Positions 11,660 to 24,929 of a stretch of DNA of 64,000 nucleotides are shown here, piece after piece. The stretch spans positions 270,001 to 334,000 of the forward strand of contig JAUTXW010001616.1 of assembly GCA_030620095.1 (NCBI GenBank), in the 5' to 3' direction. Under the pieces are notes generated by a model. The model did not search any database. It was not told where the DNA came from and saw nothing but the letters and a program-made list of their open reading frames with translations. Position numbers and translations under genes: made by a program. The stretch is from Kuschelorhynchus macadamiae. Taxonomy: Eukaryota > Arthropoda > Insecta > Coleoptera > Curculionidae. Numbering within the stretch: the stretch's first letter is position 1; each line of letters begins with the position of its first letter.

Positions 11660-11862
11660 ATTATCACGAAGTGATCGTCACTGTGGGCGAAAGGGTGGCC
11701 ATCTTCATCGTCGGCGCCAGGGCCCCGCGGCGGCCCGTTGTAGGCCCAGCGTATCATTAGGGCCGCCAATGCATCCATTAGGCCATGTTCTAGGAATTCT
11801 CTGGTGGAATTCGAGTGGGCCCGTCCCATCCGAGTGACAAGTACCACCAACACCAATAACAT
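11660..11862 (-). other. Candidate host exon, product not recognised
   Basis: A GC-rich island in AT-rich DNA. On the minus strand an open frame runs into a good splice donor (AAT|GTAAGT at 11660/11659). A possible acceptor CCACCAG lies at 11801; alternatively the frame begins at an ATG at 11862. The encoded peptide includes FLEHGLMDALAALMIRWAYN and an acidic end, DDEDGHPFAHSDDHF. Third-codon positions are GC-rich, as expected of coding DNA. With the CCACCAG acceptor its phase does not continue from the Dad MH1 exon. The plus strand also has a plausible acceptor, so the strand is not certain. It could be an alternative exon, a nested gene or a conserved non-coding element. Confidence 0.35.
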
Positions 11863-14814
11863 TTAATTTGAAAGAAAATGACATGGCACTTAATGCCACA
11901 TCACAGAGCTCTATTTCTTTAAATTTATCTAATACGTATTATATTGCAAAGAACGATGTTTACAACGTAACAAAATGACGTTTCTTCATTTTCATCTGCA
12001 GAAAAGGAACTGCATCGACGATACGTATATAATAGTAAATCAGAATATACAGCTTTGTGCTACATGTAGTCAATTTTATTCGCTAGAACGCTATCGCACT
12101 TCACAGAGGTATTATCCCTGAAGCCCTATAAAATATTAATAGCAAAGACAATTCAATTAAAACAGAATAAATTATATTCATTTCGTCACACTTATGCCTA
12201 GTAGTTTGAACCCTGACTAAATGATTTAAAACTGATTAAATTACTCAAAATTCTTTAATCAAAGTCAAAAATAAATCTAAAAAAAACTGTATTCGATTTT
12301 GCTGTTAAAATTTTTAAGTATATATTTTTTTAACAATTTAAACAAATTGGTCAAAATTTTTTAAAAAAGCCTAGATTTAGCCAACTCAATATGCGAACGT
12401 AATAAGTAGTAAAAGATTGCAGCAATATAAAAGCAGGGTAACCTCGAAACAAGTCGACTGGCTCTAATCGTTAAAAATGGTTTACTTTTCTAAAAAATAT
12501 CATTGTCATATTATGAAAAAAAAACAGAGTTTTGGTGCGGATCACCTGCGTATATCTAATATACCTAACTGTTTCTTTCAACCGACATTCTTGAGCTGAC
12601 ATCATATCAAACGTTGAGAAGATTTTTACTCCAGATAGGTACGGTTTTTTCTAGTCGTGTCGCAATATTTTATAGGCGGTTGGTATATTCGAACAGCATT
12701 TCCTTGTAAAACGAAAAAATGTCCGAAATTCTCGAAATCACTTTAAAGTAGGTAAAAATTCCCCGTTTCTAATATCTTGCCTAATTGGTTTGACAAAAAC
12801 CATCCACTATTTTCTTAGAAAGCCTAATAGTGCATTATGCCGATACATAAGATTTCCATTTGCAAAAATGTATATTTTTCATTTATCTTGATTAACCAAA
12901 ATCGACATATCGCAATTTTAATTGAAGCTATTATAAATTTGTATTATTTGTTACATAATAAACAATGGATAAGATTTGTGCTGGGTTGTACGTGTTTTAG
13001 TACCGTCTCTCAGGGACGGACCAGAGAAAATATTGGGAGTGGAGTAATTACAACTCTGTCCACAGATTTTCAATTTTGCCAACAGATATTCAACATTGCC
13101 ATTACAAAATTTATAATCAAAATTTAAATTGTTTGACACTGAAACAACTGATCACTAAAAAACTCCTCGCTCTTGGCTTCAGACAGCAAAGACAACAGTT
13201 GTATGTATAATTACTATACTATCAATAAGATATAAGATTTTGCCAACAGGTAAAATACTGGGGGGAGTATCCCCCATCCCCCTATATGTCCGTCTCTGTC
13301 TTCTTTCTCTTTTCTTTTGTAATGAAGGTGACACAAACAAAGTTTATAACTGTAACACCTATCACTATGTTATGTATGCATTCTTCCCAATCTCAAAATC
13401 GTCCGCTACTGAATTTAAAACCGACAAAAAATGGTTTGATGTTTCAATTATTTCTTGGTTAATGAAAGAAAATTTAATTCATGAATAATCTATTTCATTG
13501 CAGGAAATATTTTTTGCCATCAATTAAAATTCTGCATTGCATTTCCGCAGCATTAAAGAATATATTACTTCTACTTATGTCAAGCTTATTACTTGTTCGT
13601 TACGGTTGAGGTATATTGGTTTCATTAGTATATCGGACCAACAGAGCAGTAATTGCTGAAGACACAAGCCGTTAACAGAATACGACTTAAAACATGTTTG
13701 GGAGACGAATAAGTTTTTTTTATAACACCTAAGTACAGGTCTACTTTGCATTGAAACTCGAAAATGTTTATTTAAAGAACTACTTAAATAAATACAAAAT
13801 ATTTAGCTGCTACCGAAAATGCAGAATACACGACCGACTCTAGATTACAGTAAATAGCACTTGTAATACATTTAATTTAATTATTTTTTATTCTATGGAT
13901 ACTCTAAACTAATTAGAACTGCAATTGCGTAATATCTGTCATTGGCGCTTCAACAACACGAATTTAATTTAAAGAAAATCATTATGCTCTTTCGACCTGT
14001 AAACTTTATTACTATTTGTACGCTTTAATATGTTTCGCAGTAACAAAGGATACACGTACTATCTCAAGTTAGCATAGCTAAGAAACTGTAGACGTAAGCG
14101 CCATTGCCCTCCCCATTGCCTTTCTCCATGCCTTAATACACCAATATTAAAATTAATTAAAATACCCTAGTAGTAATATCGGTTTTAAAAGCCTTATAGA
14201 ATTCTCCAAGACGTACGGATTTTTCAATGGGGAATTGGAATAAAAGAAAAAAACGACAAAGTACCAATTGCATTCATAGAGCTCAGCGGAGCATAAATAT
14301 ATATTTTTAAACAGTTATTATTAGATTTATAACATATTATCCAGTTTCGTGAAATCAATGAGGCTCACAGCTTTTATTACACCAATATTAAACACATTCA
14401 AGATTATAGATTATTTAATTGGTTGATATTTAGTATAAAAATAATAAAACAACGAAGAAATTAAAGTTATCATCAATTTAAATTCGAAAAAATTGTTTAT
14501 GACAATTTAATTATAGACTTTTTAAAAACGAAATTCTTTTTTCAGGGTGGCACTGGTAAAACTAATCACTAGTAATATTCTGAAAAATTTGGATAATCTA
14601 AAAAGCATTAATTCCGCCTTTAATTCTTTTAGCGGATCAACCCAATCAAATACTTCTGGATTACATTTTTTTGTCGTTTCTTTTGCCCAATCTCCATTTA
14701 TGTTCAGTTCTCCAGATAAAGTAAAGAAACAAATTTTTTTACAGGATGTTTTTAACTTGCTTGTACCACAGATGATGTCACTGTCAGTCACTGATGATAC
14801 TAGATTCGGCAATT
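11863..14814. other. No gene recognised
   Basis: AT-rich, low-complexity DNA. A 96-codon minus-strand open frame at 14522-14812 has no recognisable domain. No tRNA or transposon terminus was identified. It probably belongs to intron 2 of Dad. Confidence 0.5.
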
Positions 14815-15060
14815 TTTTAACCGGTGAGCGCGATCACCCTGACAACAACGCTAATCGGATGTTCGGTTGTTTATTCGTTTGGAAAGCGATGGCGCCATGT
14901 CTCGCGGTGTAATTAGCAAGGATAATGGCTCCGACAATGCAAAGAACCGTTACGCGCGGGGCCGGACCCCTGAAACGAGATTAGAGCAATTAGGACACCT
15001 TTGTTACACCGCGTAGTCGTTAAAAGCGTGAGAAATGTTCGTCAATAACCTCCATTAGCA
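14815..15060. promoter_or_regulatory. GC-rich candidate regulatory block
   Basis: Sharply higher GC than its surroundings with no convincing reading frame. It contains ATGGCGCCATGTCT (near 14889), in which a GGCGCC core sits next to GTCT, and two inverted copies of TTACACCGCG (14903-14912 and 15004-15013). GGCGCC plus GTCT are the halves of BMP-type Mad/Medea sites, but the spacing here does not match the published consensus. Confidence 0.3.
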
Positions 15061-15492
15061 ACACTAAGTGCGTCGTAAGAGGTGAAATCGGAATCTAGTG
15101 CAATTATTTGAAGCATTTTTGTTAAACGACTTTAAGCCAATAAAAATTCCCGATTGAATTGCAAAAACTGCTGTACCTACAAAATCTGCAGAATTAATTT
15201 CGACTGTTCTAAGAGGCGGTATAAAAAATGTATATGAAACAAAGTTAACTTTCTTTTCTGAAGCCTCTTTATATTTTCTAGTTTCGAAAATATATATAAA
15301 GATATATTTTTGTAAGTGCAAATTTAGAAAGTATTGATAAAAAATTCAACATCTATTGTATCGTTTTAGAAAGTATATAACAAAACCGATTAAATATTAC
15401 CCTTTGCTAATGCCAACCCTTTCAGCTATCGTGTCCTAGCATTTCTATATTAAGTATACTACTCACCAACAGCATGAATTAAACCAAGATAT

Positions 15493-15496
<4 letters not shown>

Positions 15497-15527
<31 letters not shown>
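15497..15527. repeat. (TAA)n microsatellite
   Basis: About ten tandem AAT/TAA triplets in otherwise unremarkable AT-rich DNA. Confidence 0.9.
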
Positions 15528-15528
<1 letters not shown>

Positions 15529-15925
15529 TATAAGTATTTAATTATTACATAACCTGGATTCATTTTTAGTATGCAAAAATATCAAACAATAACTAACTTT
15601 CATTTGAGCCTTTATTGTTTCAACGATATTAAGTAGAAATTTCAAATTTACAATTGTCTAATTGTTCTATTTCTAAATTTAAAGTATTCGAACTTCTAAC
15701 AGCATTTGAATAATGAACGTGCCTAACTGATTATAAATTTATTTTTACTAATCCCGGTACACCAACGTGAGATAGATAGAATCCGAGGTATCATACAATG
15801 GTTCACATATGAATCAGAAGGTGTATTTTTAGAATTCGCTTTACTGAGATCTCCTAACTTCTCGTTTTGTGTCATTTTTACTTGGGGTCAGTGTAATGAA
15901 CAACTTCACTTGCGACTATGTTCTA

Positions 15926-16257
15926 GGGTGCCAGATTTGTATTTTCAAAAATCGAGACAAAATTAAATTAATTTGGTGGGGAGATGAAATAAGGATGAAG
16001 GCAAAAATCGATAACTAAAAAAAATTCATTAGGATACTAACCACTAACTCATTCCAGGTATTTCTTAATCCTAGTGATAAATGATCTTTTGAAACTAAGA
16101 TAGGAAAAAACAAACCATTAAAACGTAAACGTAAATTAAACGGTTTATATTCTATATGGCGTTAAAGTGTCAAAAAACGGTATTCTAAACATTTAAATAG
16201 GGACTCGGGACATGCAAATCAGGATAGTTCCGCCTAAATCGGGACGTCTGGCAACCC
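15926..16257. mobile_element. MITE with TA target duplication
   Basis: 332 bp bounded by GGGTGCCAGA on the left and TCTGGCAACCC on the right (inverted), flanked on both sides by TA (15924-15925 and 16258-16259). No coding capacity. The size, the termini and the TA duplication fit a Tc1/mariner-mobilised MITE. Confidence 0.75.
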
Positions 16258-16663
16258 TACTATGATATATATAAAATAAGAACATAGTTTTATTCGGAGC
16301 AAGTAAATCTCCAGAATTGTCAATACCCATCTGAATTGCTCTTTGATGATTCTCCATTTCAAACTTGTTTCATTTTATATTCTTGTATATTATTTATTTC
16401 ATTATAGAACTATAGATTTTGTATAACTTATTAAACTATTAAAATTTGCAGCCAAAAATCGTCAAAACAATCGAATCAAGTAAAATATTTTCGTTTTTCT
16501 TTATTGCGAGGAATTTTAGGGTATATCATATTTATATATAGGGTGTCTCATTAGAGGTACATATGATTCCCTCCATCTCCGTTATGTAATGTTGCTAATG
16601 CATGTCGAAATAAGTCTAGGTTCAAGTTTAAATTTGCGGTTTGAAGGCCTAAGTACTGCAAAA

Positions 16664-17089
16664 GTCTAGCTGGACCCCAGTGATACCGATTGCGAAGCTT
16701 TGCGCATGCTGGTTGGGCAACGGTAATAATAAACAAGTTTTGTTAAATGTTCAGCATGGACTTCTTGGCTCGGTGGTAAGATTATCCGCGTTGGACTTTA
16801 TAAAGTTTTTTTTTAACAAAATTTATAACTAATAAAAGTGCGGATTAGGTTAGCTTAGGATTGGTTAGGTTTGCTGTAAAGAAAGTACGCAGTAGAATGC
16901 CAACAAGATTTTGACTCTATATTAACACAAGGATTTTTTTTAACCTTTACTGTTAAATGGATCTGTCCCGTTAGAATATTAGATTAGCCCAGGTTCGTCG
17001 ATAAAAGTACCATAAAAGCTAGAAACCGTCATTAAATCGATAAAATCACACATCAGCTCGTTTTCCATATCACTGGGGTCCGACTAGAC
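16664..17089. repeat. Inverted repeat enclosing a SINE
   Basis: The 22-bp arms at 16664-16685 and 17068-17089 read GTCTAG..GGACCCCAGTGATA in opposite orientation with two mismatches. A tRNA-derived SINE copy lies between them. The outer sequence may be a foldback element that received the SINE. Confidence 0.55.
16745..17020 (+). mobile_element. tRNA-derived SINE, copy 1
   Basis: Has a polymerase III A-box-like TGGCTCGGTGGTAAG near 16763. Its tail (TCTATATTAA-ACAAGGA, then TTTTTTTAAC, TACTGTTA, GTCCCGTTA and CCAGGTT-GTC-ATAAA) is shared with the copy at 24930-25175. The B box is not recognisable here. Confidence 0.6.
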
Positions 17090-17115
17090 TCAGACAGTAC
17101 CGTGGTTGCTTTAAG

Positions 17116-18300
17116 TCAAGAGAAGGACATTTTATTGACGCGGGGGGATTTAAAGACTTGCAGATTCAGAGAATAGCGAAAGGCCTTTACTGGTAACAAA
17201 CTCCATAATCGGGACACTTTGGGAAGGAATAAAGTGTGAGATCCGTTGTCTTTGGAGTTGGACGGTGAAGAGATGCATGTGGTCGATGCTCGTGTCTCCC
17301 TGTCCGGAATAACTAAGGAAAGCATAATGGATGACAATCCATCAAAAGATAATTCTGTAAAACAGAGACAGATCACCCGAAAATTTGACCCAAAACCCAA
17401 TTTCTTCGCGGCTGCTATGGCAATTGAGGTGATGTGACCATGCAAGCGAAGATCTGAAAAGTGATACCAACTATGCTAAAAGAATCTTTGGCTTCAAGCA
17501 TTTGATTATTTATTTTAATAGTATTGGTAGTGGGAGATAATTTGTGAAATAGTAAACATGATTGTGTCTTAGTGGCTTTAAACTAGACAAGGCTCTTTGC
17601 TCCTTATTCTAGGAATTTAATAAGGTTCTCGGTTAGGGATAAAGTTATTATTCTACGCCTATCATTAATTTCAGTCTTGGAAACAAGTACTATCGTCAGC
17701 ATAACTGTGAATAGGATTGCTGGTAGAAGAAAGCAGATCATTGATATGCAGGAGAGATAGGGTAGGTACCAATACTGAACTCTGTGAAACGCCTACGTTG
17801 ATTTGGTGAAAGTCAGATAAATGGCCATCAACCACTACATCAGAAATACTTCTGTTAGAAAGAAAACTGACAATCAAGTATAAAGTTTTGTTAACAAGTG
17901 CCTCATGCCAGACTTGATCAAATGCTTTGGTCTGTCGAGGGTAATCATTTGGGCTTCTCCGTGGAATTCAACGGAATTGTTCCAGTTGGGCGTTATGATG
18001 GTAAGAAGTTCTGCTATGGACCTTTGGTAGCGGACGCCGTATTGCTTGCCATGGATGAGTTTATACCTTTCAAGATAATTTAAAAGATCAGTATTTATAC
18101 ATGTCTGCATTGCCATACTCATAATTGGGAATCGGGATATGAGTCTGTAATTAGAAGGAATAGTTCCTTTTGGGAACAAGCTGTACACAAGCAAATGTCC
18201 AGCTTTTAGGAAAAAGCCCTTGTCATAGGACATTTAGAATAAGCTGGTAAAGAGAAACTCTGGTCGAAATACTATCAAGACCAGAGGACTTTTTAGTGTT
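17116..18300 (-). pseudogene. Non-LTR retrotransposon RT fragment
   Basis: Broken minus-strand remains of LINE ORF2. At 17874-18233 are finger/palm motifs (NYRLIS, YLERYKLIHGKQYG, a degraded copy of the usual SKAFD region). At 17671-17877 is the second part of the palm (PTLSLLHINDLL, HSYADDST). At 17116-17445 is the C-terminal region (HGHITSIAIAAAKKLGF, SRLWSLLP, FKSPRVNK). Frames change between the pieces and stops are present. The order is that of a jockey/RTE-like ORF2, dead and internally deleted. Confidence 0.75.
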
Positions 18301-18364
18301 AAGTGCTTTGGGAATACGTCGTCCCTTTTTAATCCTGAAGTTATTTCGCGCATATTGTATCAAA

Positions 18365-19158
18365 AAGCTGGTTTTGTTTTACTATTTTAAATTTGTACCA
18401 CAATTTTACCAGTTTATCTCTATATCGAAGTTATTGTTTACACACAATTTGAAATCAATCAAGTAAGTACTTTTTTCAGGCTGACTTTTTAAATATTTTA
18501 TTAGGTCGCCATTTTGTTTTGTTACCTTGGATTCGTATCAAAATGTTACCAGTTCAGTTGTTTTTTAGCTATGCAGCGGACAGACATACAGTTTTGGCAT
18601 CTAGGGACGCAAAAACGTGAAGATATGTAAAACCTGGGGGTGACTTTTTTCCACGCCTACAAACATTTTATTTGGCCGCCATTTTGTTCGGCCATCTTGA
18701 ATTCGTACCAGAATTTTACCAGTTTATCTCTATATCACTTTTTTTTTATTTATTAAACATGCTACCGTGTATTCGTACCAAAATGTTACCAGTGAATTTT
18801 TCTACCACTTGATTTTTGTGAAAAATTGGAGGTAAATTGAATAACTAGTTTTTTAGTAATAATTTTTTAACATTTCACTAAGCCGCCATTTTGTTCCGCC
18901 ATATTGAATTTTTACCAAAATGTTATCAAGTCATCTTCATATAAACCTTAATTTTTGACCAAAATTTTAAGTGTATGGGATATACGTAATTTTTTAATTA
19001 TGTCGCGAACACACAGACAGGCAGACCGATGAAATTAAGAAAATATGCTTTTTGGAATCTAGGGACTCTGAAACGTGAAGATCTGCAAACATCTCGGAGG
19101 GTGTTTTTTCACGATTACAATACTTCCCTTTTGCGAGGAAAGTAACATCCTCGGTAAC
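18365..19158 (-). repeat. Family A repeat
   Basis: Minus-strand copy with repeated GCCGCCATTTTGTTCCGCC units, TTTTACCAAAATGTTAC, two CTAGGGAC..AAACGTGAAGAT blocks, an acacacagacaggcagac tract and the terminal hairpin ACTTCCCTTTTGCGAGGAAAGT near 19123-19144. Confidence 0.85.
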
Positions 19159-21953
19159 ATCTATGGACGTACATTGAAAAATCAAATTGCCGGATTCGTT
19201 TGAATTTGAATGGTAAGAATTTTTAAAACCCTCTATAAGATCGCCTCTGTGGCTATTTTCTTCCGATCGGAAAGTGTCGATTTAAGACCTGACGTGACGA
19301 ACACATTTTCAGTGCAGAGCATGTCTAGACTGGTACCTTCCCAAGAGCTATTATTTGTTGGGATAATAAAACAACGACTGCTCGGGAACTTTTATAATAA
19401 TACGACACTAAACAACCTAACTGTGTTCCCTAGATAATGGTCTAATTAGCATTAAAGGAACAAGATACACCTTGATTAATAAAAAATAGGTATTAAAGCA
19501 TGCACTGACTCGCGCCGAACGACCGAATACGGGTAGATCATAGGTTTCCGCTGTCTTAACAGTTAAATTCATAAATTGTATACTGACGATAAATTTGAAA
19601 CTTTTGACATTTTTAAAAACATTTTACTGGTTAAAAAACGTTAGGATGTTTAGCTCATCTTAACATACTCTGTAAGACCCTTTTGGGGAAAAGGTTTTCT
19701 GTTTTAATGGGAATCAAGACTAAACCAAACTGCGCCTTTTTAAAGAAAACTCTAGAATGTCACATCTCATTAAGAAAATTTAATACCAACCTTCACATTA
19801 TTGATTTTGTGTTTTGATTTTTTTTTGTTAAATAAATAAATTTTATTGCAGTAGTTAAGATTCTGTCTTAATTATCAGGGGGCGTAAGCATTACATAATA
19901 CCAAAAAGAGGGGCGCCAAAAGAAACCTAGTAACCGGTAGACGTAAGGTTAGATCGCAAGTCAATAGAAGTAAAACGTGTAACACCGTGTCAATCAAAGG
20001 CAAACTGCGGTGTGGATATCCTCTCCAGATATAATTCTTATAATCCTGGAACGCAGTCGTTCCCGCGATGGACGTAAAATAAAGATGGCGAACGCACATA
20101 CGAAATAGATAGATAGTGCAGACGACTGCGGCTCCCAAGGCCGAAAGCTTATTTAACAAATATGCGAACAAATATGCGCTTAGGCAAACAACATTTCCTT
20201 GGCAAATAGTGCCAACGATGCTGTTTGTAAGATACTTATATAGTAAGATTCGCTAATTCCTAGATCTTCCTTTGCTTATTAAAAAAATACAAGATCCAAG
20301 ATTATATTGTTTAGCTTGCATAAAAAAACTGCTTTCTTACTTTTGCAATAATAGTTTACATTGAATTCAAATTCGACAAATTGACTTAAACTCAGACTGA
20401 GGTTATATCATTTAGGTAGATGAACAAAAACATGGTGATGTAGTCACATTTTAGCGATGAAAACCTTACCTTAACTATAAGTAAACTTTACCTTAACTGT
20501 AAGTTCAAATTACCTGAACTTTAAGTTTGATTTAAAATTTGCTTTTACATTATTTTAAACTGACTATTCCACTCTATTGTTTTACAAAGGCAAAATTCCA
20601 TAGCAACGGCCTGTTTTCTACTGCCAAAACTCATACCTGGATAAAATTCTCCCTACCTGGACAAAATCAACAAGATGGTTTTGCAGCGACAAAATTTTGT
20701 TAGGTTAAAGTAAAAAATTGATCTTCTCATTTTGACACGTGTGACTAGGTCAAATATCCTTAGTTACCAATTTAATAACCCTATTTATTTATATTAAAAA
20801 ATAAAGTTGTTATGTTTTATTTCTTTTGATTTCACTGTTTTAATTAATATTATATACGGTAAGACATTGTTCTCGTGAAATAGTCATGTCGAATACCGCC
20901 AGAGAAAAAAAATTTCCTGTTGTATATTCAAGTTTGTTGTCTTTTGGTAATTTTTTCAAAACCACTCGCCTGACGGCTCGTGGTTTTGTTACAAAAATGT
21001 CATTCGCGAAATTACCAAGCAACAAACTTTCATAAACCATCGGAAAATTTTGCCGCTCTCTTGTAGAATTATATATGAAATAACACACAAAAAATTGCAT
21101 AAAAAAAATTCAATTAAAACTGTTAAAACATCTGACTTTCTACATTTCTCTATAATTGTATTTACTTGAACATTCCTAGAACCATGAAAATTATTTTCAA
21201 AATTTCAGCCTCGGACTCGGAGCACATTTTAGACACAGTACCTACTTTTTTCTATCAACTATCTGGAAAATGTTTTGGTAAATGTTCCCTAGTTTTAGGA
21301 CTGCTTTTTACTAGATAATATAAAATTTATTAACGCATGCATTATGCCTAATAGTTATTTACATTACTACTGCAATAATATGTTTTACCGCATGTGTAAT
21401 ACACAACATTTTATCTATAACATAAGCGGATAAATTACAAAAATATTTGCTATACAACGGTTATATAAAGTAGGTAAACTTTACACTATATTCTTGAACG
21501 TAAATTCCCTCTTTATGAAAAATATAAAATCAAATTAAAATCGGGAAATAAAGTACCATTACCATGTTACCATTTAGCGTATTATTCATTATTTAAGGAT
21601 ACCTGTAGAAAGGTTGGATGTGGAATATGAATTCGTTTGTTATCTAGGTAAGAGTTACCAAACGTCAAAACCAACATTTTATTCGAGATCGCCGAAGCTA
21701 ATTTGTGTTTTCCAGGGAAATATTTATACATACAGGAATATGTACATACAAAATATGGTTATTTCGCAGGGTGAGGAGCAAATTGCATGCACAGCAACTT
21801 TGAGTGTGTTGACCGAAAAGTCAAAATATTAAAAATTAGTTATTTGATTGAAAGTTTTGTAGCATTAATTAAAATCAATATTAGTTTGTTGCTCGCCCGA
21901 GACTATGAATTATTCTTTTAATACTATTTTTGTATTATATACCTATAGAAAAA

Positions 21954-22013
<60 letters not shown>

Positions 22014-23560
22014 TATGTAACTCATGCATTAAGCCACTTTTTTTTTACACATCGGGCACTCGCCTGCGGTTCGTGCGCGTAATTTTCCGTCTCGTAAAAA
22101 AAATACTTCTTGTTACATAAATTTCTATTATTTGTCATTTTTGACACATCAAAACAAATATGCGATTGGCAAATTTTTCGTATTTTTTAATGAGTTACGT
22201 AATGAACTCATTATATCACTAGTTGTGTAATAAATATAATTGCAGAACTAGTGATTTAAGGAAACATAACATAATATGTGATAAATATTTATCATGCATG
22301 TCGTAGATAAAATAAATTAAATATGTGAAAATGTGCATTGTGCTATGCTATTTTCTTAGTTATAGTGCTGGTTTTGCATAAAGATAATCTTCTGGGTCCA
22401 CTATTAAATAGTATAGTAGTAGTGGACATTTGTATTTTCATGGTTTTATCGTTAACATGTGGTAAAATTTAACGATCAAACAAAGCATTTACTAAATGTT
22501 TGTTAAAAAAATTCATCTTCGATTTAAATTTCTTTGAAAATATTTCATCCTCACGCTCCAGCACTTTCCACACACACAACAACACTCCGTATTGTGCAAC
22601 ATCCAAATCACATTTGGTCTCTCCATAAGAATACCGCCCAGACCATCCAGTAGCGTGTTATGATTATTCCGATTTGTAAACAAAATTTAAAACAGTTACA
22701 TCCTCGGTTACATCATTAAATTTACTCTGAATAACTTATTTCTTATTGAGGACTAACGGGAGATCCTCTCCCCCTCCCCACCATGTGGTTCGAGTTGGGA
22801 AATTGGCTTCCGTAAGTTGAAAAAAACAAAATATGACTAAGTTTTGGACGAGTTGTTGACAAATGGTCTTTTTTTTTGTTGTCGATGATACTTGCTAGCA
22901 ATACACAAGTGCAGACCTTTTTTTTAGTTCTCAGTTGAGTTTGTCTTACTTGTTACCCTCCACCCCTTTCCAAAATATTTCTCTTCGGGGCGTCTCTAGA
23001 TACGAGCAACTCTGTTCATGTACCCTAGTTCGTTTTTAATATAAATTTTCGGAAACAAACACAATATTAAATCTGAAAAATAGAAAAAAAAATCTTCCGA
23101 GTTCCTTTTTATGATCACCGATTTATCCTCGGATTTATCCGAAACCACAATAATTTTGGAATTTCTAGATAATCTATGAAGATCTTTATGGATAGTTTAT
23201 GGTTCATTAAATATGTTTAAATCCATCATTACATGCCTGAAAATGTCAACAATATTTCCGCGAAATTTGAAGCTTACCGAATTCAATGACGATTTCAAAT
23301 TGTTACAGTTACATATTATGAAGATCTCTAAGGTTGCCTGGTCTTTCTGTTATTCTAAATCGGATGAAAAAAATAAACTTAGGAACGAGTATAAGACGAA
23401 TTATTTAAAGGTAGATAAAACGAAAAAACACTTACGTAACAATTTTCTGACGGACAGGGACTATAAATTACACAGCAGGTTATGGGCAGTAAAACTGAAA
23501 ATATTTATAAAATGACCCAACAAACTGGTCTTTAGAACTGAACCCGGCGAACACACGGTT
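19159..23560. other. No gene recognised
   Basis: AT-rich DNA, probably intron 2 of Dad. Short open frames (for example minus 20840-21100 and plus 23213-23515) lack recognisable domains. A near-palindrome around TGAGTTACGTAATGAACTCA lies at about 22190-22215. CCTTAACT-AAGTAA-type short repeats lie near 20465-20530. Confidence 0.5.
21956..22008. repeat. (TA)n microsatellite
   Basis: About 50 bp of TA dinucleotide. Confidence 0.95.
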
Positions 23561-23699
23561 AATTATAGGTGTATAGAGAGAAAGACAGAGGCCCACATAG
23601 GATAATTTTCTCAGATTTTTTCTTACTATTTAGAACTAGTTAAAAACGCTTTTGTTGTCTGATGAAGCAAACAGTTTTAGGAAAATTCAAAGGAAGAAA

Positions 23700-24240
23700 T
23701 CTATACCGTAAATTAGGAATGAACTGGTAACATTTTGGTATGAACCCAAGATTTAAAAAATCGGCCTCAAGAAACTACTTATTAGATTAATTTCAAATTT
23801 TGTGCAAGCATTAAATGTGATATAGAATTGCTAAAGTTGTGACACGAATTCAAGATGGCAAACCAAAATGGCGGTCAAATAAAATGTTTAAAAAATCAAC
23901 GTAAAAAAAATTCTTATTCAATTGACTTTACATATAACAAATGATGCTGTGTGTCAATGTAAAAACTACTTATTGTATTTATTTTAAATTATGCACAAAA
24001 ATTAAGCGTAGCATAGGTAGAAACTGGTAAAATATTGGTAGGAATCTAATTCATTGAAGAATAAAATGGCGCCCAATAAAAATATGTGAAAAGACAGTAT
24101 ATTTATGTGTTACTAAATGACTATATACTAAACTAAATTGGGTCACACTTCACTATTTCCGATACTATTTCTAATAAAAGGAAAGATTCTTAAGAAGGGA
24201 AATTCCGGGTAGATTTACCAATTTTTTACTTGATTATCGT
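23700..24240 (+). repeat. Family A repeat, partial
   Basis: Plus-strand copy lacking the hairpin end. Shows GGTAACATTTTGGTATGAACCC, GAAACTACTTATTAGATTAAT, AAAATGGCGGTCAAATAAAATG, then the distal part (TGTGTTACTAAATGACTATA, AATAAAAGGAAAGATTC, GGGAAATTCCGGGTAGATTTACC). Confidence 0.8.
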
Positions 24241-24929
24241 CTGTGGTCGGACCAAAGGAAGTCAACGCGGCCTCACCTTCGATTGCATTAGAAATGTATG
24301 TTCTGGAATCTGATCGATATTAAAATACAAAAATTCAGTGTTGTAATCTTGGGGAGTTACATTTTAACACGAAATCTGATGTGTTGGCTCATATAATCAG
24401 AAAAGAAACACCGGAAAACATTCTCAATTCGACCCCCGTTTTGTCACAAAAATTATGGGCATGATTTGTAAAGCTAAGAACTTTAACATTATTAAATAAT
24501 GTAACAAACTTTATAATGCGGGCCTCTCATCCTTTCGAAAAAAAAATCGAATTACCCGTTAATACAAATAGAAAAAGTAATATGATTACCACATCGATCT
24601 TCCATTCGGTTTTTTACGGATTTTTAACTATTTCCGTATTGGATTACATTTACCTCTAAATATATTAAGTTTTTTAAACCATATATTCAAAAAAGAAACC
24701 CTTATGGTAAGAATGTAGTAAAAGTAAATCATGTGGTAGTTTTGTCCTGAGCGATGAACGTTGAGCACTTTTTGGTCGTTAGTTTCGGCCTAGTCAAGGT
24801 ATACTTACAGTATTGAAATTAACACTTGTTACGATGAAAAATCAATCAAAATCCCCAATTGGGTCAAGAGACGTACTGGCCAATCATAACGTACCTTGCG
24901 ACCGATCAGTAAGTGTAATATTAAACAAA

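Noticed and set aside
11660..11862. The next Dad exon (linker).
   Set aside because: After the MH1 exon a PPPPY-type linker in phase 1 is expected in the family. This island lacks it, and its best acceptor has the wrong phase.
14522..14912. Overlapping 96-codon minus and 121-codon plus frames.
   Set aside because: No recognised domain on either strand. The minus peptide (GDWAKETTKKCNPEVFDWVDP) looks protein-like, but without splice sites or homology I could not support a gene.
20840..21100. 86-codon minus-strand ORF.
   Set aside because: No domain, no splice or start context, low-complexity surroundings.
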